Of a stretch of DNA of 64,000 nucleotides, positions 18,447 to 26,859 are shown one piece after another (within the stretch, counting starts at the first letter, position 1; each line of letters starts with the position of its first letter). Under the pieces are notes generated by a model, which did not search any database, was not told the origin of the DNA, and was given only the letters and a program-made list of their open reading frames with translations. The DNA comes from Streptomyces sp. BHT-5-2 (GTDB lineage Bacteria; Actinomycetota; Actinomycetes; Streptomycetales; Streptomycetaceae), in assembly GCF_019774615.1 (NCBI RefSeq), contig NZ_CP081497.1:496001-560000 (forward strand), read 5' to 3'. The position numbers and the translations under genes are program-made.

Positions 18447-20858
18447 ATGACCCGGACGATGACGGACCAACTCCCCGTGAGGACGACGGATTCCGCCGCC
18501 ACGCCACCGCTGCCCCGGCCTCCCGAGGGCGGCCACCGCAGACCGCGCGCCGGCATCGTCCCCGTCCTCGCCTTCGCCGGCATCGTCGTCGCGGTGATGC
18601 AGACGCTGCTCGTGCCGGTCATCAAGGACCTGCCGACCCTCCTCGGCACCGCGCCCAGCAACGCCACCTGGGTCATGACCGCCACCCTCCTCGCCGGTGC
18701 CGTCGCCACCCCCATCATGGGCCGCCTCGGCGACCTCCACGGCAAGCGGCGGATGCTGCTGGCCAGCCTCGGCATCATGGTCGTCGGCTCGCTGATCTGC
18801 GGTTTCACCAGCCAGCTGATCGTCATGATCGTCGGTCGGGCGCTGCAGGGCTTCGCGATGGGCGCGATACCCCTCGGCATCGGTCTGATGCGCGACGCAC
18901 TGCCCAGGGAGCGGCTCGGCTCGGCCATGGCCCTGATGAGCTCCTCGATAGGCGTCGGCGGCGGACTCGCGCTGCCCTTCGCCGCCCTGGTCGCCCAACA
19001 CACCGACTGGCACGCGCTGTTCTTCACCTCCGCCGCGCTGGGGGTGCTGTCGATGCTGCTCACGCTGCTCGTCGTCCCGGAGAGCTCGGTGCGGGCGCCC
19101 GGCCGCTTCGACGTCGCAGGCGCCCTGGGGCTGTCCGCCGGCCTCGTCGCCCTGCTGCTGCCGATCACCAAGGGCAGCGACTGGGGCTGGGGATCGCCCC
19201 TCGTGCTCGGCCTGTTCGGGGCGGCGGCGGTGATCCTGGTGCTGTGGGGCCTGATGGAGCTGCGGATCGCCGACCCGCTGGTCGATCTGCGCACCAGCGC
19301 GCGGCGCGAGGTGCTGCTCACCAACCTCGCCTCCATCACGGTCGGGGTGGCGTTCTACGCCATCTCGCTGGTGCTGCCGCAGCTGCTCCAACTGCCCACG
19401 TCGACCGGGTACGGCCTCGGCCGGTCGATGGTGGTGGCCGGGCTCTGCGTGGCGCCGCTGGGGCTGACGATGATGTTCGTCGCGCCGGTGTACGCGCGGA
19501 TCGCCGCTCGCCGCGGCCCCAAGACCTCGTTGCTGCTGGGCATGCTGGTCATCGGGATCGGCTACGGCGGCGGGCTCGGCCTGATGCAGGCCCCCTGGCA
19601 GACCGTCATCATCGCGGTGGTGGTCGGCGCCGGCATCGGCCTGGCGTACTCCTCGCTCCCGGCGCTGATCGTCGGCGCCGTCGACCCGTCCGAGACCGGC
19701 GCGGCCAACGGGCTGAACACCCTGATGCGGTCGATCGGCACCTCCGTGTCCAGCGCCGTGATCGGCATGGTGCTGGCCCATATGTCCGAGCCGCTGGGGC
19801 CGGTCGAGGTGCCTACGATGGCCGGGTTCCGGGTCTCGTTCCTGATCGCCACCGCCGCCGTCGCCCTCGGCGTGCTGGTGGCGGCCTTCCTGCCGTCCCA
19901 ACGGAAGGCGCCCCCGGCGCGGGAGACAACGGCGGGACAGGAGCCGTCGGCGGCGCGGCACGCGCGAGGTGAGGGGCAGGGCGCCGCGGCCGACGGGACA
20001 ACCGGTCAGGCCACCGCCACCGACGCCGCCATCCCGGCCCTGCCGGACGCCCCTGCCGCAGCGGGATTCCGCGGGCGGGTCGTGGACGCCGCCGGCGAAC
20101 CGGTGCCGGGCGCCACGGTCACGCTGATCGACCGGCACGGCCGCCAGGCCGGTGTCACCACGGCCGCCGCCGACGGCGGCTACGCGCTCGCCGTCCCGGC
20201 CGCCGGCACCTACGTCCTCACCGGCGCCGCCCCCGGCCACACCCCGCGGGCCGTCTCGGCCACCTGCGCCGGTGCGGCCACGGTGGCCGAGGCGCGGCTC
20301 GTCCTGACGCCCGCCGGCAGCCGCCTGGCCGGCACCCTGCGCGGTGGCCCGGACGGGACGGCGCTGGCCGACGCGAGCGTCGTGGTCACCGACGCCCACG
20401 GCGACGTGGTGACCCGCACGACGACCGACGCCGACGGACGCTGGAAGACAGCCCGGCTGCCGGACGGCGACTTCACCCTCGTCCTCAGCGCTCCCGGGCA
20501 CCAACCGGAGGCCCGTTCGGTCCAGTTGACCGGCGGGGGAGGGGCTGCGGGGCGGAGGGCCGAGGGACTGCACGAGGTGCGGTTGCGACCCACCGCCACC
20601 GTGCGCGGTACGGTCCGCGGTCCGGACGGCCGCCCGCTGGCCGAGGCCGCCGTGACCCTGCTGGAGGACGGAACGGTCACCGGCCACATGGTCACCGGAC
20701 CGGACGGCGCCTATGCCTTCCCGGACTTGACGGGCCGTCAATACACCCTGTCGGTGGCCGGCTATCCGCCGCACGCGGCACCGATATCCCTGACGAGGGG
20801 CGCGGACGCACGACTGGATCTCGACCTGGCCCAGCCGGGCGGGGGCACGGGGCGCTGA
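18447..20858 (+). CDS. MFS drug-efflux-type transporter (DHA2, 14 TM) with three C-terminal Cna-B/carboxypeptidase-regulatory-like domains
   Basis: 803 residues. About 35-485 form a DHA2-type major facilitator: first helix GIVPVLAFAGIVVAVMQTLL, the motif-A-like GRLGDLHGKRRML, then TM segments to ALGVLVAAFLPSQ. About 490-535 is a charged, Ala-rich linker. Then come three beta-sandwich repeats at about 537, 625 and 714, each of the form G-x-V-x-D-(A/G)-x-G-x-P-(V/L)-x-(G/E)-A-x-V-T-(L). They resemble Cna-B or carboxypeptidase-regulatory-like domains. ATG follows GGAGG by eight bases. It is downstream of the lactone receptor and could be a hormone-controlled exporter; that is inference. The fusion is unusual. 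Confidence 0.88.
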   Translation: MTRTMTDQLPVRTTDSAATPPLPRPPEGGHRRPRAGIVPVLAFAGIVVAVMQTLLVPVIKDLPTLLGTAPSNATWVMTATLLAGAVATPIMGRLGDLHGKRRMLLASLGIMVVGSLICGFTSQLIVMIVGRALQGFAMGAIPLGIGLMRDALPRERLGSAMALMSSSIGVGGGLALPFAALVAQHTDWHALFFTSAALGVLSMLLTLLVVPESSVRAPGRFDVAGALGLSAGLVALLLPITKGSDWGWGSPLVLGLFGAAAVILVLWGLMELRIADPLVDLRTSARREVLLTNLASITVGVAFYAISLVLPQLLQLPTSTGYGLGRSMVVAGLCVAPLGLTMMFVAPVYARIAARRGPKTSLLLGMLVIGIGYGGGLGLMQAPWQTVIIAVVVGAGIGLAYSSLPALIVGAVDPSETGAANGLNTLMRSIGTSVSSAVIGMVLAHMSEPLGPVEVPTMAGFRVSFLIATAAVALGVLVAAFLPSQRKAPPARETTAGQEPSAARHARGEGQGAAADGTTGQATATDAAIPALPDAPAAAGFRGRVVDAAGEPVPGATVTLIDRHGRQAGVTTAAADGGYALAVPAAGTYVLTGAAPGHTPRAVSATCAGAATVAEARLVLTPAGSRLAGTLRGGPDGTALADASVVVTDAHGDVVTRTTTDADGRWKTARLPDGDFTLVLSAPGHQPEARSVQLTGGGGAAGRRAEGLHEVRLRPTATVRGTVRGPDGRPLAEAAVTLLEDGTVTGHMVTGPDGAYAFPDLTGRQYTLSVAGYPPHAAPISLTRGADARLDLDLAQPGGGTGR

Positions 20859-20893
20859 GCGGCCCGCCCGACGCTCCGACACCGCGACACCCC

Positions 20894-21225
20894 TCATCCC
20901 CCCGACGCGCCACCCCGCTCCGTCAGCAACGGCCCGCGCGTCTCCGCCAGTTCCGACGGGAGGAGCGTGCTCGCGGTGTCGGCGTCGCCGGCGGCCACCG
21001 CGTCGACGAGGACGGCATGGCGGGCGTCGCCGTGGTGGGGATCGTCGTCGCGCAGGCCGAGCAGTGGAACGAGGACGATCAGCCCCTGGCGCAGGGCAGG
21101 GGCGAACTGGCCGAAAAGGTCGGTCAGTACGGGATTGTGAGCGGCGTCCACCAGCGCCGTGCGCAGGGCGATGTCCGCGTCGACGAAGGCCGCGTCGTCG
21201 GCGCCGTCCGCCGCCGCTCCAGGGC
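20894..21225 (-). pseudogene. GntR-family (FCD/FadR-C domain) regulator, 5'-truncated remnant
   Basis: The minus strand encodes the end of an FCD effector domain: FVDADIALRTALVDAAHNPV, then LTDLFGQFAPALRQG, HHGDARHAVLVDAVAAGDAD and a stop at 20894. The preceding part of the domain and the whole winged-helix DNA-binding domain are missing. Upstream of about 21225 the sequence switches abruptly to a leuA fragment on the other strand. This is a gene remnant, not a functional regulator. Confidence 0.7.
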
Positions 21226-21234
21226 CGCGCGCCC

Positions 21235-21960
21235 CGGCACCCCTGCGCCGGCGACCTGGTCCACACCGCGTTCTCCGGCACCCACCAGGACGCCATCAGC
21301 AAGGGCCTCGCCCATCACGCCCGGCGCGCGGCCGAGTTGGGCGTCCCCGAGACCGAGGCGCCCTGGGACGTGCCGTACCTGCCCGTCGACCCGGCCGACC
21401 TCGGCCGCGGCTACGAGGCGGTCATCCGCGTCAACAGCCAGTCCGGCAAGGGCGGGATCGCCCACCTCCTGCAGACCCACCGCGGCCTGGACCTGCCCGC
21501 CGGCCTGCGGCCGGACTTCTCCCGCACCGTGCCGCGCGCGACCGACGACAGCGGGCAGGAGCTCACCCCGAAGGAGCTGTGGGAGTCGTTCCGCGCCAGC
21601 TATCTCGACCCGGGCGCGGACGGTCCGCTGACCCTCGGTGCCCGGAGCATCGGCGAGCCGTCACCGGGCGAGCACCTGGTCCGCTGCGGACTGGGCGCGG
21701 AGGAGAGCCTGCGGACGTACGAGGGGCGGGCAACGGCCCGCTGGCCGCGTTCGCCGACGCCCTGGCAGCGGCCGGCCACCGGGTGGACATCACCGCCTAC
21801 GCCGAACACGCCACCGCCACCGGGCCGGACAGCGCAGCCGTCGCCTACGTCCGCTGCCGGATCGGCCGGGACACCTACTGGGGCGCGGGCCAGGACACCT
21901 CCGTGCGGACCGCGTCGGTGCGGGCCGTGCCGGCGGCGGTCAACCGGGCGGCGCGGCGGT
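21235..21960 (+). pseudogene. 2-isopropylmalate synthase (leuA) remnant, 5'-truncated and frameshifted
   Basis: Homology starts mid-protein with RHPCAGDLVHTAFSGTHQDA, then VPYLPVDPADLGR and YEAVIRVNSQSGKGGIAHLL, all typical of LeuA. The catalytic TIM barrel before this is missing. After TYEGR (about 21727) one base is lost and the LeuA dimer/regulatory domain continues in another frame: NGPLAAFADALAAAGHRVDI, then DTYWGAGQDTSVRTASVRAV. The normal stop is also absent. It abuts the truncated gntR remnant head to head. Confidence 0.8.
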
Positions 21961-21976
21961 GGCGCCCCCGGATCCG

Positions 21977-22017
21977 CCCGGCCGCCCGCCGCTCCGCAGC
22001 ACCGGCGGGCGGCCGGG
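21977..22017 (+). terminator. Terminator behind the leuA remnant
   Basis: A perfect 15-bp stem (21977-21991 with 22003-22017) closes an 11-nt loop. It is probably the original leuA terminator, left in place. Confidence 0.75.
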
Positions 22018-22385
22018 CAACCCCACCGCACAACGGCCGAAAATCGCCGCTGGCGTGCAACCACTGGGTCAACAGAAGCGTCTCCGTTACGCCCGATGGT
22101 GGGATTTCGGTCGAGTGCGGGCCCCCGATCCGACCCCGGAGCGCAACGGCTTCCCCTGCATCGACGCCCGGGGAACGGCCCTGCGCACGTACCAGGGGCA
22201 TGGGCCCGGGGCCTGGGACATCCGGGGCGGAAGCAGCCTTCCGGGGCCGGTGGGCAGGACGGCTGAAACGGCCGAACCTCGTAGTGCCGCGTCCGCAACC
22301 GCGGAGATTTCTGCGAGCCTGGGCGGCACACCGGAGTTCCGGCTGGTCACACAGGCCGCCGGGGCAGCGTCGCACCGGGCGCGCG
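22018..22385. other. Non-coding region between leuA remnant and lipoprotein gene
   Basis: No supported gene. Open frames on both strands lack ribosome sites and family motifs. The only structured signal is the GTTAG repeat array that follows at its right end. Confidence 0.4.
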
Positions 22386-22420
22386 GCCTCGTTAGCGGGG
22401 TGTTAGTGCCTCGTTAGCGG
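22386..22420 (+). promoter_or_regulatory. Three GTTAG direct repeats at 11-bp spacing upstream of the DUF4232 lipoprotein
   Basis: GTTAG occurs at 22391, 22402 and 22413, exactly 11 bases apart. The outer two lie in a 13-base identical repeat (GCCTCGTTAGCGG at 22386-22398 and 22408-22420). Direct repeats with 11-bp period are bound by OmpR-family regulators (PhoP, AfsQ1, SARPs). The array ends 95 bases before the lipoprotein ATG. Confidence 0.55.
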
Positions 22421-22514
22421 ACCGGCAGTGCCCGGGAGCACGCTGGAAGAGCAACGGACGGACCGTACGCACCCACCTATACGAGGGTACCCACCTACCA
22501 GACGAGGGGGACTC

Positions 22515-23222
22515 ATGTCGCTCACCACCAAGACCCTCGGCCGCGGCCGCCGGGTCGCCGCCGGATCGCTCATCGCCGTCACGGCGCTGACGCTCTCCGC
22601 CTGCCAGAACGGCACGGACAGCGCCTCGTCGTCCCACTCCTCGTCGGCCGCCGCGCCCGCCACCTCCGGCGCCAACGGCGCGCCGTCGAACGGTGGCGGC
22701 GGCCCGCAGTCGGCGGGGAACGCCCCGCGGCCGTCCGGCGTCGCCAAGCCCTCCGCCGGCCGTTCCGGCGTGCCCAACGCCAGTCAGGCCAACCCCTCGA
22801 CCATGACCGCCTCGGACCGCTGCACCGCGGACAACATGTCGCTGCGCCTGGGCCGCACCGACATCGGCGCGGGCAACATCCGGGTGCCGCTGGTCTTCAC
22901 CAACAAGGGCAAGAAGGCGTGCTCGCTGCGCGGCTTCCCCGGTGTCTCGCTGATCCAGCGCGACGGCTCGGCGGTCGGCACGCCCGCCTCCCGCGAGGGC
23001 GCGGGCGGCGGCAGCGTGCGGCTGCAGCCCGGACAGAGCGCGCACGCCGTGCTGCACACCGTCAACGAGGGCGTCTCCGACATCCCGTGCTGGAAGAACT
23101 CGCAGATCGTCTTCGTCTACCCGCCCGGCTCCAAGGAGTCGATGACCACCAACAGCGGCGGGCTGCGGGTGTGCGGCGGCACCTTCACCGTCACCACCGT
23201 GGAGACCGGGGTGCCGTCCTGA
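22515..23222 (+). CDS. DUF4232-domain lipoprotein
   Basis: 235 residues. A lipoprotein signal peptide ends in the lipobox LSAC (Cys30), so the protein is anchored outside the membrane. About 31-115 is a Ser/Ala/Gly/Pro-rich spacer. The DUF4232 domain fills about 120-230, with CTADNMSLRLGRTDIGAGN, VFTNKGKKACSLRGFPGVS and two further Cys (PCWKNSQIVF, LRVCGGTF) that could form disulphides. The start has GAGGGGG nine bases upstream. Such lipoproteins are abundant in streptomycetes with unknown function. It stands alone, preceded by the GTTAG array and followed by a strong terminator. Confidence 0.85.
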   Translation: MSLTTKTLGRGRRVAAGSLIAVTALTLSACQNGTDSASSSHSSSAAAPATSGANGAPSNGGGGPQSAGNAPRPSGVAKPSAGRSGVPNASQANPSTMTASDRCTADNMSLRLGRTDIGAGNIRVPLVFTNKGKKACSLRGFPGVSLIQRDGSAVGTPASREGAGGGSVRLQPGQSAHAVLHTVNEGVSDIPCWKNSQIVFVYPPGSKESMTTNSGGLRVCGGTFTVTTVETGVPS

Positions 23223-23244
23223 CGGCAGACCCTCCTCCGGCCAA

Positions 23245-23283
23245 GGGGCCGTTCCGGTGCTGGTGCGTCACCGGAACGGCCCC
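23245..23283 (+). terminator. Terminator after the DUF4232 gene
   Basis: A perfect 14-bp stem (23245-23258 with 23270-23283) with an 11-nt loop, 22 bases past the stop. It insulates the hydrogenase operon. Confidence 0.8.
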
Positions 23284-23379
23284 GGTCGGCTCTCCCCGCC
23301 TCCCCGGCGGTGTTACGAAGGTGGACGGACGCCCTGCCGAACGCCTCGGCTGCCCACCTCCCCGAGGAGGCCCCACCCC

Positions 23380-24465
23380 ATGGATGCCGCACCCGCCACC
23401 GCGACCGGGGGCTCGTCGTCGCCCGCCGCGAAGGACGAAGAGCCCCCGATCCACGTCCTCTGGATCAATGCCGGTCTGAGCTGCGACGGCGACTCGGTGG
23501 CGCTGACCGCAGCGACCCAGCCGAGCATCGAGGAGATCGCGCTCAGCGTGCTCCCGGGCCTGCCCAAGGTCCAGGTCCACTGGCCGCTCATCGACTTCGA
23601 ATGCGGCCCGGTGCAGGGTGCCGACACCTTCATCGAGTGGTTCTTCAAGGGCGAACGCGGCGAGATCGACCCGTTCGTGCTGGTCGTCGAGGGGTCCGTC
23701 CCCAACGAGGCGATCAAGCCCGAGGGTTACTGGTGCGGCTTCGGCGACGACCCGGCCACCGGGCAGCCGATCACCACCAGCGAGTGGATCGACCGGCTGG
23801 CGCCCAAGGCACTGGCCGTCGTCGCCATCGGCACCTGTGCCACCTACGGAGGCATCCACGCCATGGCCGGCAACCCCACCGGTGCCATGGGCGTGCCCGA
23901 CTACCTGGGCTGGGACTGGAAGTCCAAGGCGGGCATCCCGATCGTGTGCGTCCCGGGCTGCCCGATCAAGCCGGACAACTTCGCCGAGACGCTGGTCTAT
24001 CTGCTCTACCAGGCGGCCGGCGCGGCCCCGATGATCCCGCTGGACGAGCAGCTGCGGCCCACCTGGCTCTTCGGCGAGACCGTGCACGAGGGCTGCGACC
24101 GGGCCGGCTACTTCGAACAGGGCGAGTTCGCCACCGCTTACGACTCGCCCACGTGTCTGGTGAAGGTCGGTTGCTGGGGTCCCGTGGTCAAATGCAATGT
24201 GCCCAAGCGGGGCTGGATGGACGGCATCGGCGGCTGTCCGAACGTCGGCGGGATCTGCATCGCCTGCACCATGCCCGGCTTCCCCGACAAGTTCATGCCG
24301 TTCATGGACGAGCCGCCGGGCGCCAAGCTCTCCAGCACCGCCAGTTCCGCGTACGGCACCGTCGTCCGCCGACTGCGCGACATCACGGCCCGCACCGTCG
24401 ACCACGAACCCCGGTGGCGGCACCGCGGCGAGAAGCTGACCACCGGCTACCGCCGCCCCTGGTGA
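23380..24465 (+). CDS. hhyS: High-affinity [NiFe]-hydrogenase small subunit (group 1h/5)
   Basis: 361 residues, electron-transfer subunit carrying three Fe-S clusters. No Tat signal is present, unlike membrane-bound group 1 enzymes. The first proximal-cluster site reads LSCDGDS: Cys35 with Asp38 where most enzymes have a second Cys. The other proximal ligands lie in IGTCATYGG and VPGCPIKPDN. Medial and distal ligands follow in VHEGCDRAGYFEQGEF, CWGPVVKCNVPKRGWMDG and CPNVGGICIACTMPGFPDKF. Actinobacterial group 1h enzymes oxidise atmospheric H2 during starvation and sporulation. GAGGAGG lies nine bases before the ATG. First gene of the run up to hypE. Confidence 0.95.
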   Translation: MDAAPATATGGSSSPAAKDEEPPIHVLWINAGLSCDGDSVALTAATQPSIEEIALSVLPGLPKVQVHWPLIDFECGPVQGADTFIEWFFKGERGEIDPFVLVVEGSVPNEAIKPEGYWCGFGDDPATGQPITTSEWIDRLAPKALAVVAIGTCATYGGIHAMAGNPTGAMGVPDYLGWDWKSKAGIPIVCVPGCPIKPDNFAETLVYLLYQAAGAAPMIPLDEQLRPTWLFGETVHEGCDRAGYFEQGEFATAYDSPTCLVKVGCWGPVVKCNVPKRGWMDGIGGCPNVGGICIACTMPGFPDKFMPFMDEPPGAKLSSTASSAYGTVVRRLRDITARTVDHEPRWRHRGEKLTTGYRRPW

Positions 24466-24477
24466 CCGCCCCGCTCC

Positions 24478-24492
24478 CTGACGCACCGTCAG
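24478..24492 (+). promoter_or_regulatory. CTGACG-N3-CGTCAG palindrome between hhyS and hhyL
   Basis: A perfect 6-bp inverted repeat with a 3-base centre lies in the 67-base gap between the hydrogenase subunit genes, followed by GAAGAAGGG as the ribosome site. It could be an operator or a small processing or stability hairpin. Confidence 0.4.
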
Positions 24493-24532
24493 ATCTCCTC
24501 TCCGGCACGCGAAGAAGGGCACGGCACAGACA

Positions 24533-26314
24533 ATGGCAGCGAAGACCAAGACGGCCGGGGGCGGCAACGGTCTGACGGAGATGTCCTGGGACCCGATCAC
24601 CCGGATCGTGGGCAGTCTGGGCATCCACACCAAGATCGACTTCAAGCAGAAGCGGGTCGCCGAGTGCTACAGCACCTCGTCCGTCTTCCGCGGCTACAGC
24701 GTCTTCATGCGCGGCAAGGACCCGCGCGACGCCCACTTCATCACCAGTCGGATCTGCGGTATCTGCGGCGACAACCACGCCACCTGCTCCGTCTACACCC
24801 AGAACATGGCCTACGGGGTGAAGCCCCCGCACCTCGGCGAGTGGATCATCAACCTCGGCGAGTCCGCGGAGTACATGTTCGACCACAACATCTTCCAGGA
24901 GAACCTGGTCGGGGTCGACTACTGCGAGAAGATGGTCCGCGAGACCAACCCGGGCGTCTGGGAACTGGCGCAGCGCACCGAGGCCCCGCACGCCGGCGAG
25001 CACGGCTACCGCACCATCGCCGACATCATGACCTCCCTCAACCCCATCGAGGGCGAGTTCTACCGCGAGGCGCTCCAGGTCAGCCGCTACACCCGGGAGA
25101 TGTTCTGTCTCATGGAGGGCCGCCATGTGCACCCCTCCACGCTCTACCCGGGCGGCGTCGGCACCGTCGCCAGCGTCCAGCTCTTCACCGACTACCTGAG
25201 CCGGCTGATGCGCTACGTGGAGTTCATGAAGCGCGTGGTGCCGCTCCACGACGACCTCTTCGACTTCTTCTACGAGGCGCTGCCCGGATACGAGGAGGTC
25301 GGCCGACGGCGGGTGCTGCTCGGCTGCTGGGGCGCCCTCAACGACCCCGAGCACTGCGACTTCACCTACCGCAACATGACGGACTGGGGCCGGCGGATGT
25401 TCGTCACCCCGGGCGTCATCGTCGACGGCAAGCTCGTCACCAACGACCTCACCGAGATCAACCTCGGCATCCGCATCCTGCTCGGCAGCTCCTACTACCA
25501 GGACTGGGAGGGCCAGGAGAAGTTCGTCACCCACGACCCGCTCGGCAACCCCGTCGACGCCCGCCACCCCTGGAACCAGCACACCATCCCCGCCCCGCAG
25601 AAGCGGGACTTCGACGACAAGTACAGCTGGGTGATGTCGCCGCGCTGGTTCGACGGCAAGGAGCACCTGGCCCTGGACACCGGCGGCGGGCCGATCGCCC
25701 GCCTGTGGTCCACCGCCCTCTCCGGCCTCGTGGACACCCCCTACGTCAAGGCCACCGGCAACAGCGTCGTCATCGACCTGCCGCGCAGCATGACCCGGCC
25801 CGAGGCCCGCTTCGAGTGGAAGATCCCGAAGTGGAGCAACGCCCTGGAACGCAACCGCGCCCGCACCTACTTCCAGGCGTACGCGGCGGCCATGGCGTTG
25901 CACTTCGCCGAGCAGGGACTGGAGGAGGTCCGCGCCGGACGCACCCAGACCTGGGAGAAGTTCGAGGTGCCCGACGAGTCCATCGGCTGCGGCTTCACCG
26001 AGGCGGTGCGCGGCGTCCTCTCGCACCACATGGTCATCCGCGACGGGAAGATCGCCAACTACCACCCGTACCCGCCGACCCCGTGGAACGCCAGCACCCG
26101 CGACTCCTACGGCACCCCCGGCCCCTACGAGGACGCCGTCCAGAACACCCCGATCTTCGAGGAGAACACCCCGGAGAACTTCAAGGGCATCGACATCATG
26201 CGGGCGGTGCGCAGCTTCGACCCGTGCCTGCCCTGCGGCGTCCACATGTACGGCGGCGGCCGGACCCTGAAAACCCTGCACGTCCCCACCGGGCTGAGCG
26301 GGCTGGCCGGATGA
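24533..26314 (+). CDS. hhyL: High-affinity [NiFe]-hydrogenase large (catalytic) subunit
   Basis: 593 residues, binds the Ni-Fe(CN)2CO centre. The L1 motif SRICGICGDNHATC has Cys75 and Cys78, and the L2 motif DPCLPCGVH has Cys565 and Cys568. Only 22 residues follow His571 (MYGGGRTLKTLHVPTG...); this is the peptide that the maturation protease removes after nickel insertion. The protein falls in the group 1h family by its length, its L1/L2 variants and its gene context. It ends in an ATGA overlap with the next gene. It pairs with hhyS; no cytochrome b partner is encoded, in line with this group. Confidence 0.96.
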   Translation: MAAKTKTAGGGNGLTEMSWDPITRIVGSLGIHTKIDFKQKRVAECYSTSSVFRGYSVFMRGKDPRDAHFITSRICGICGDNHATCSVYTQNMAYGVKPPHLGEWIINLGESAEYMFDHNIFQENLVGVDYCEKMVRETNPGVWELAQRTEAPHAGEHGYRTIADIMTSLNPIEGEFYREALQVSRYTREMFCLMEGRHVHPSTLYPGGVGTVASVQLFTDYLSRLMRYVEFMKRVVPLHDDLFDFFYEALPGYEEVGRRRVLLGCWGALNDPEHCDFTYRNMTDWGRRMFVTPGVIVDGKLVTNDLTEINLGIRILLGSSYYQDWEGQEKFVTHDPLGNPVDARHPWNQHTIPAPQKRDFDDKYSWVMSPRWFDGKEHLALDTGGGPIARLWSTALSGLVDTPYVKATGNSVVIDLPRSMTRPEARFEWKIPKWSNALERNRARTYFQAYAAAMALHFAEQGLEEVRAGRTQTWEKFEVPDESIGCGFTEAVRGVLSHHMVIRDGKIANYHPYPPTPWNASTRDSYGTPGPYEDAVQNTPIFEENTPENFKGIDIMRAVRSFDPCLPCGVHMYGGGRTLKTLHVPTGLSGLAG

Positions 26315-26859
26315 CCGCCCCGGCCACCGCCCCCGACGCCGAGCTGACCGGCCGCCGGGTCGAGGAACTGCTGGCCCGGCTCACCGAGCACGGCGACGCC
26401 GCGACCGCCGCGGCCGCCGAGGAACTCGTCCGGGTCCTGATGGACTTCTACGGCGCGGGACTGACCCGCATCATGCACCTGGTCGAACGGCGCACCGGTG
26501 CCGACGGGCCGCGCCCGGCACTGCTGGGCGACCCGCTGGTCGGCAGCCTGCTGGTGCTGCACGACCTGCACCCGGAGGACGCCGCCACCCGCATCGGCCG
26601 GGCCCTGGCGAGCGTCCGGGCCCAGGACGCGGTCGAGATCGCGGAGTTCGCGCCGGAGACCGGGGCGCTGCGGCTGCGGGAGACCGGGTCCGGGGGCTGT
26701 TGCGGCGGCGGTGCCACCGACCGGCCCGCCGTCGAGGGTGCGCTGTCGTGCTTCGTACCGGAGGTGACCTCGGTCGAGTGGGAGGCGTACCGCGCCGCGC
26801 CGGCGCCGCCGCTGCTGCAGATCGCCCGCCGCCCGCCGACCGCCGCCACGGCCCCGTGA
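26311..26859 (+). CDS. NifU-like protein of the hydrogenase operon
   Basis: 182 residues. An N-terminal helical part (about 10-60, ELTGRRVEELLARL and ELVRVLMDFYGAG) precedes a C-terminal NifU-like alpha/beta domain (about 85-180; RIGRALASVRAQDAV, PEVTSVEWEAY). Where NifU domains carry Cys-x2-Cys, this one has an adjacent pair, Cys130-Cys131, in GSGGCCGGG, plus Cys147. It may still carry or donate an Fe-S cluster to the small subunit, but its ligand pattern is altered. ATG overlaps the hhyL stop by 4 bases, so the two are translationally coupled. Confidence 0.8.
   Translation: MTAPATAPDAELTGRRVEELLARLTEHGDAATAAAAEELVRVLMDFYGAGLTRIMHLVERRTGADGPRPALLGDPLVGSLLVLHDLHPEDAATRIGRALASVRAQDAVEIAEFAPETGALRLRETGSGGCCGGGATDRPAVEGALSCFVPEVTSVEWEAYRAAPAPPLLQIARRPPTAATAP

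Noticed and set aside
22018..22430. Possible coding continuation of the leuA remnant
   Set aside because: The frame stays open only through composition; homology stops near 21960 and a terminator follows.
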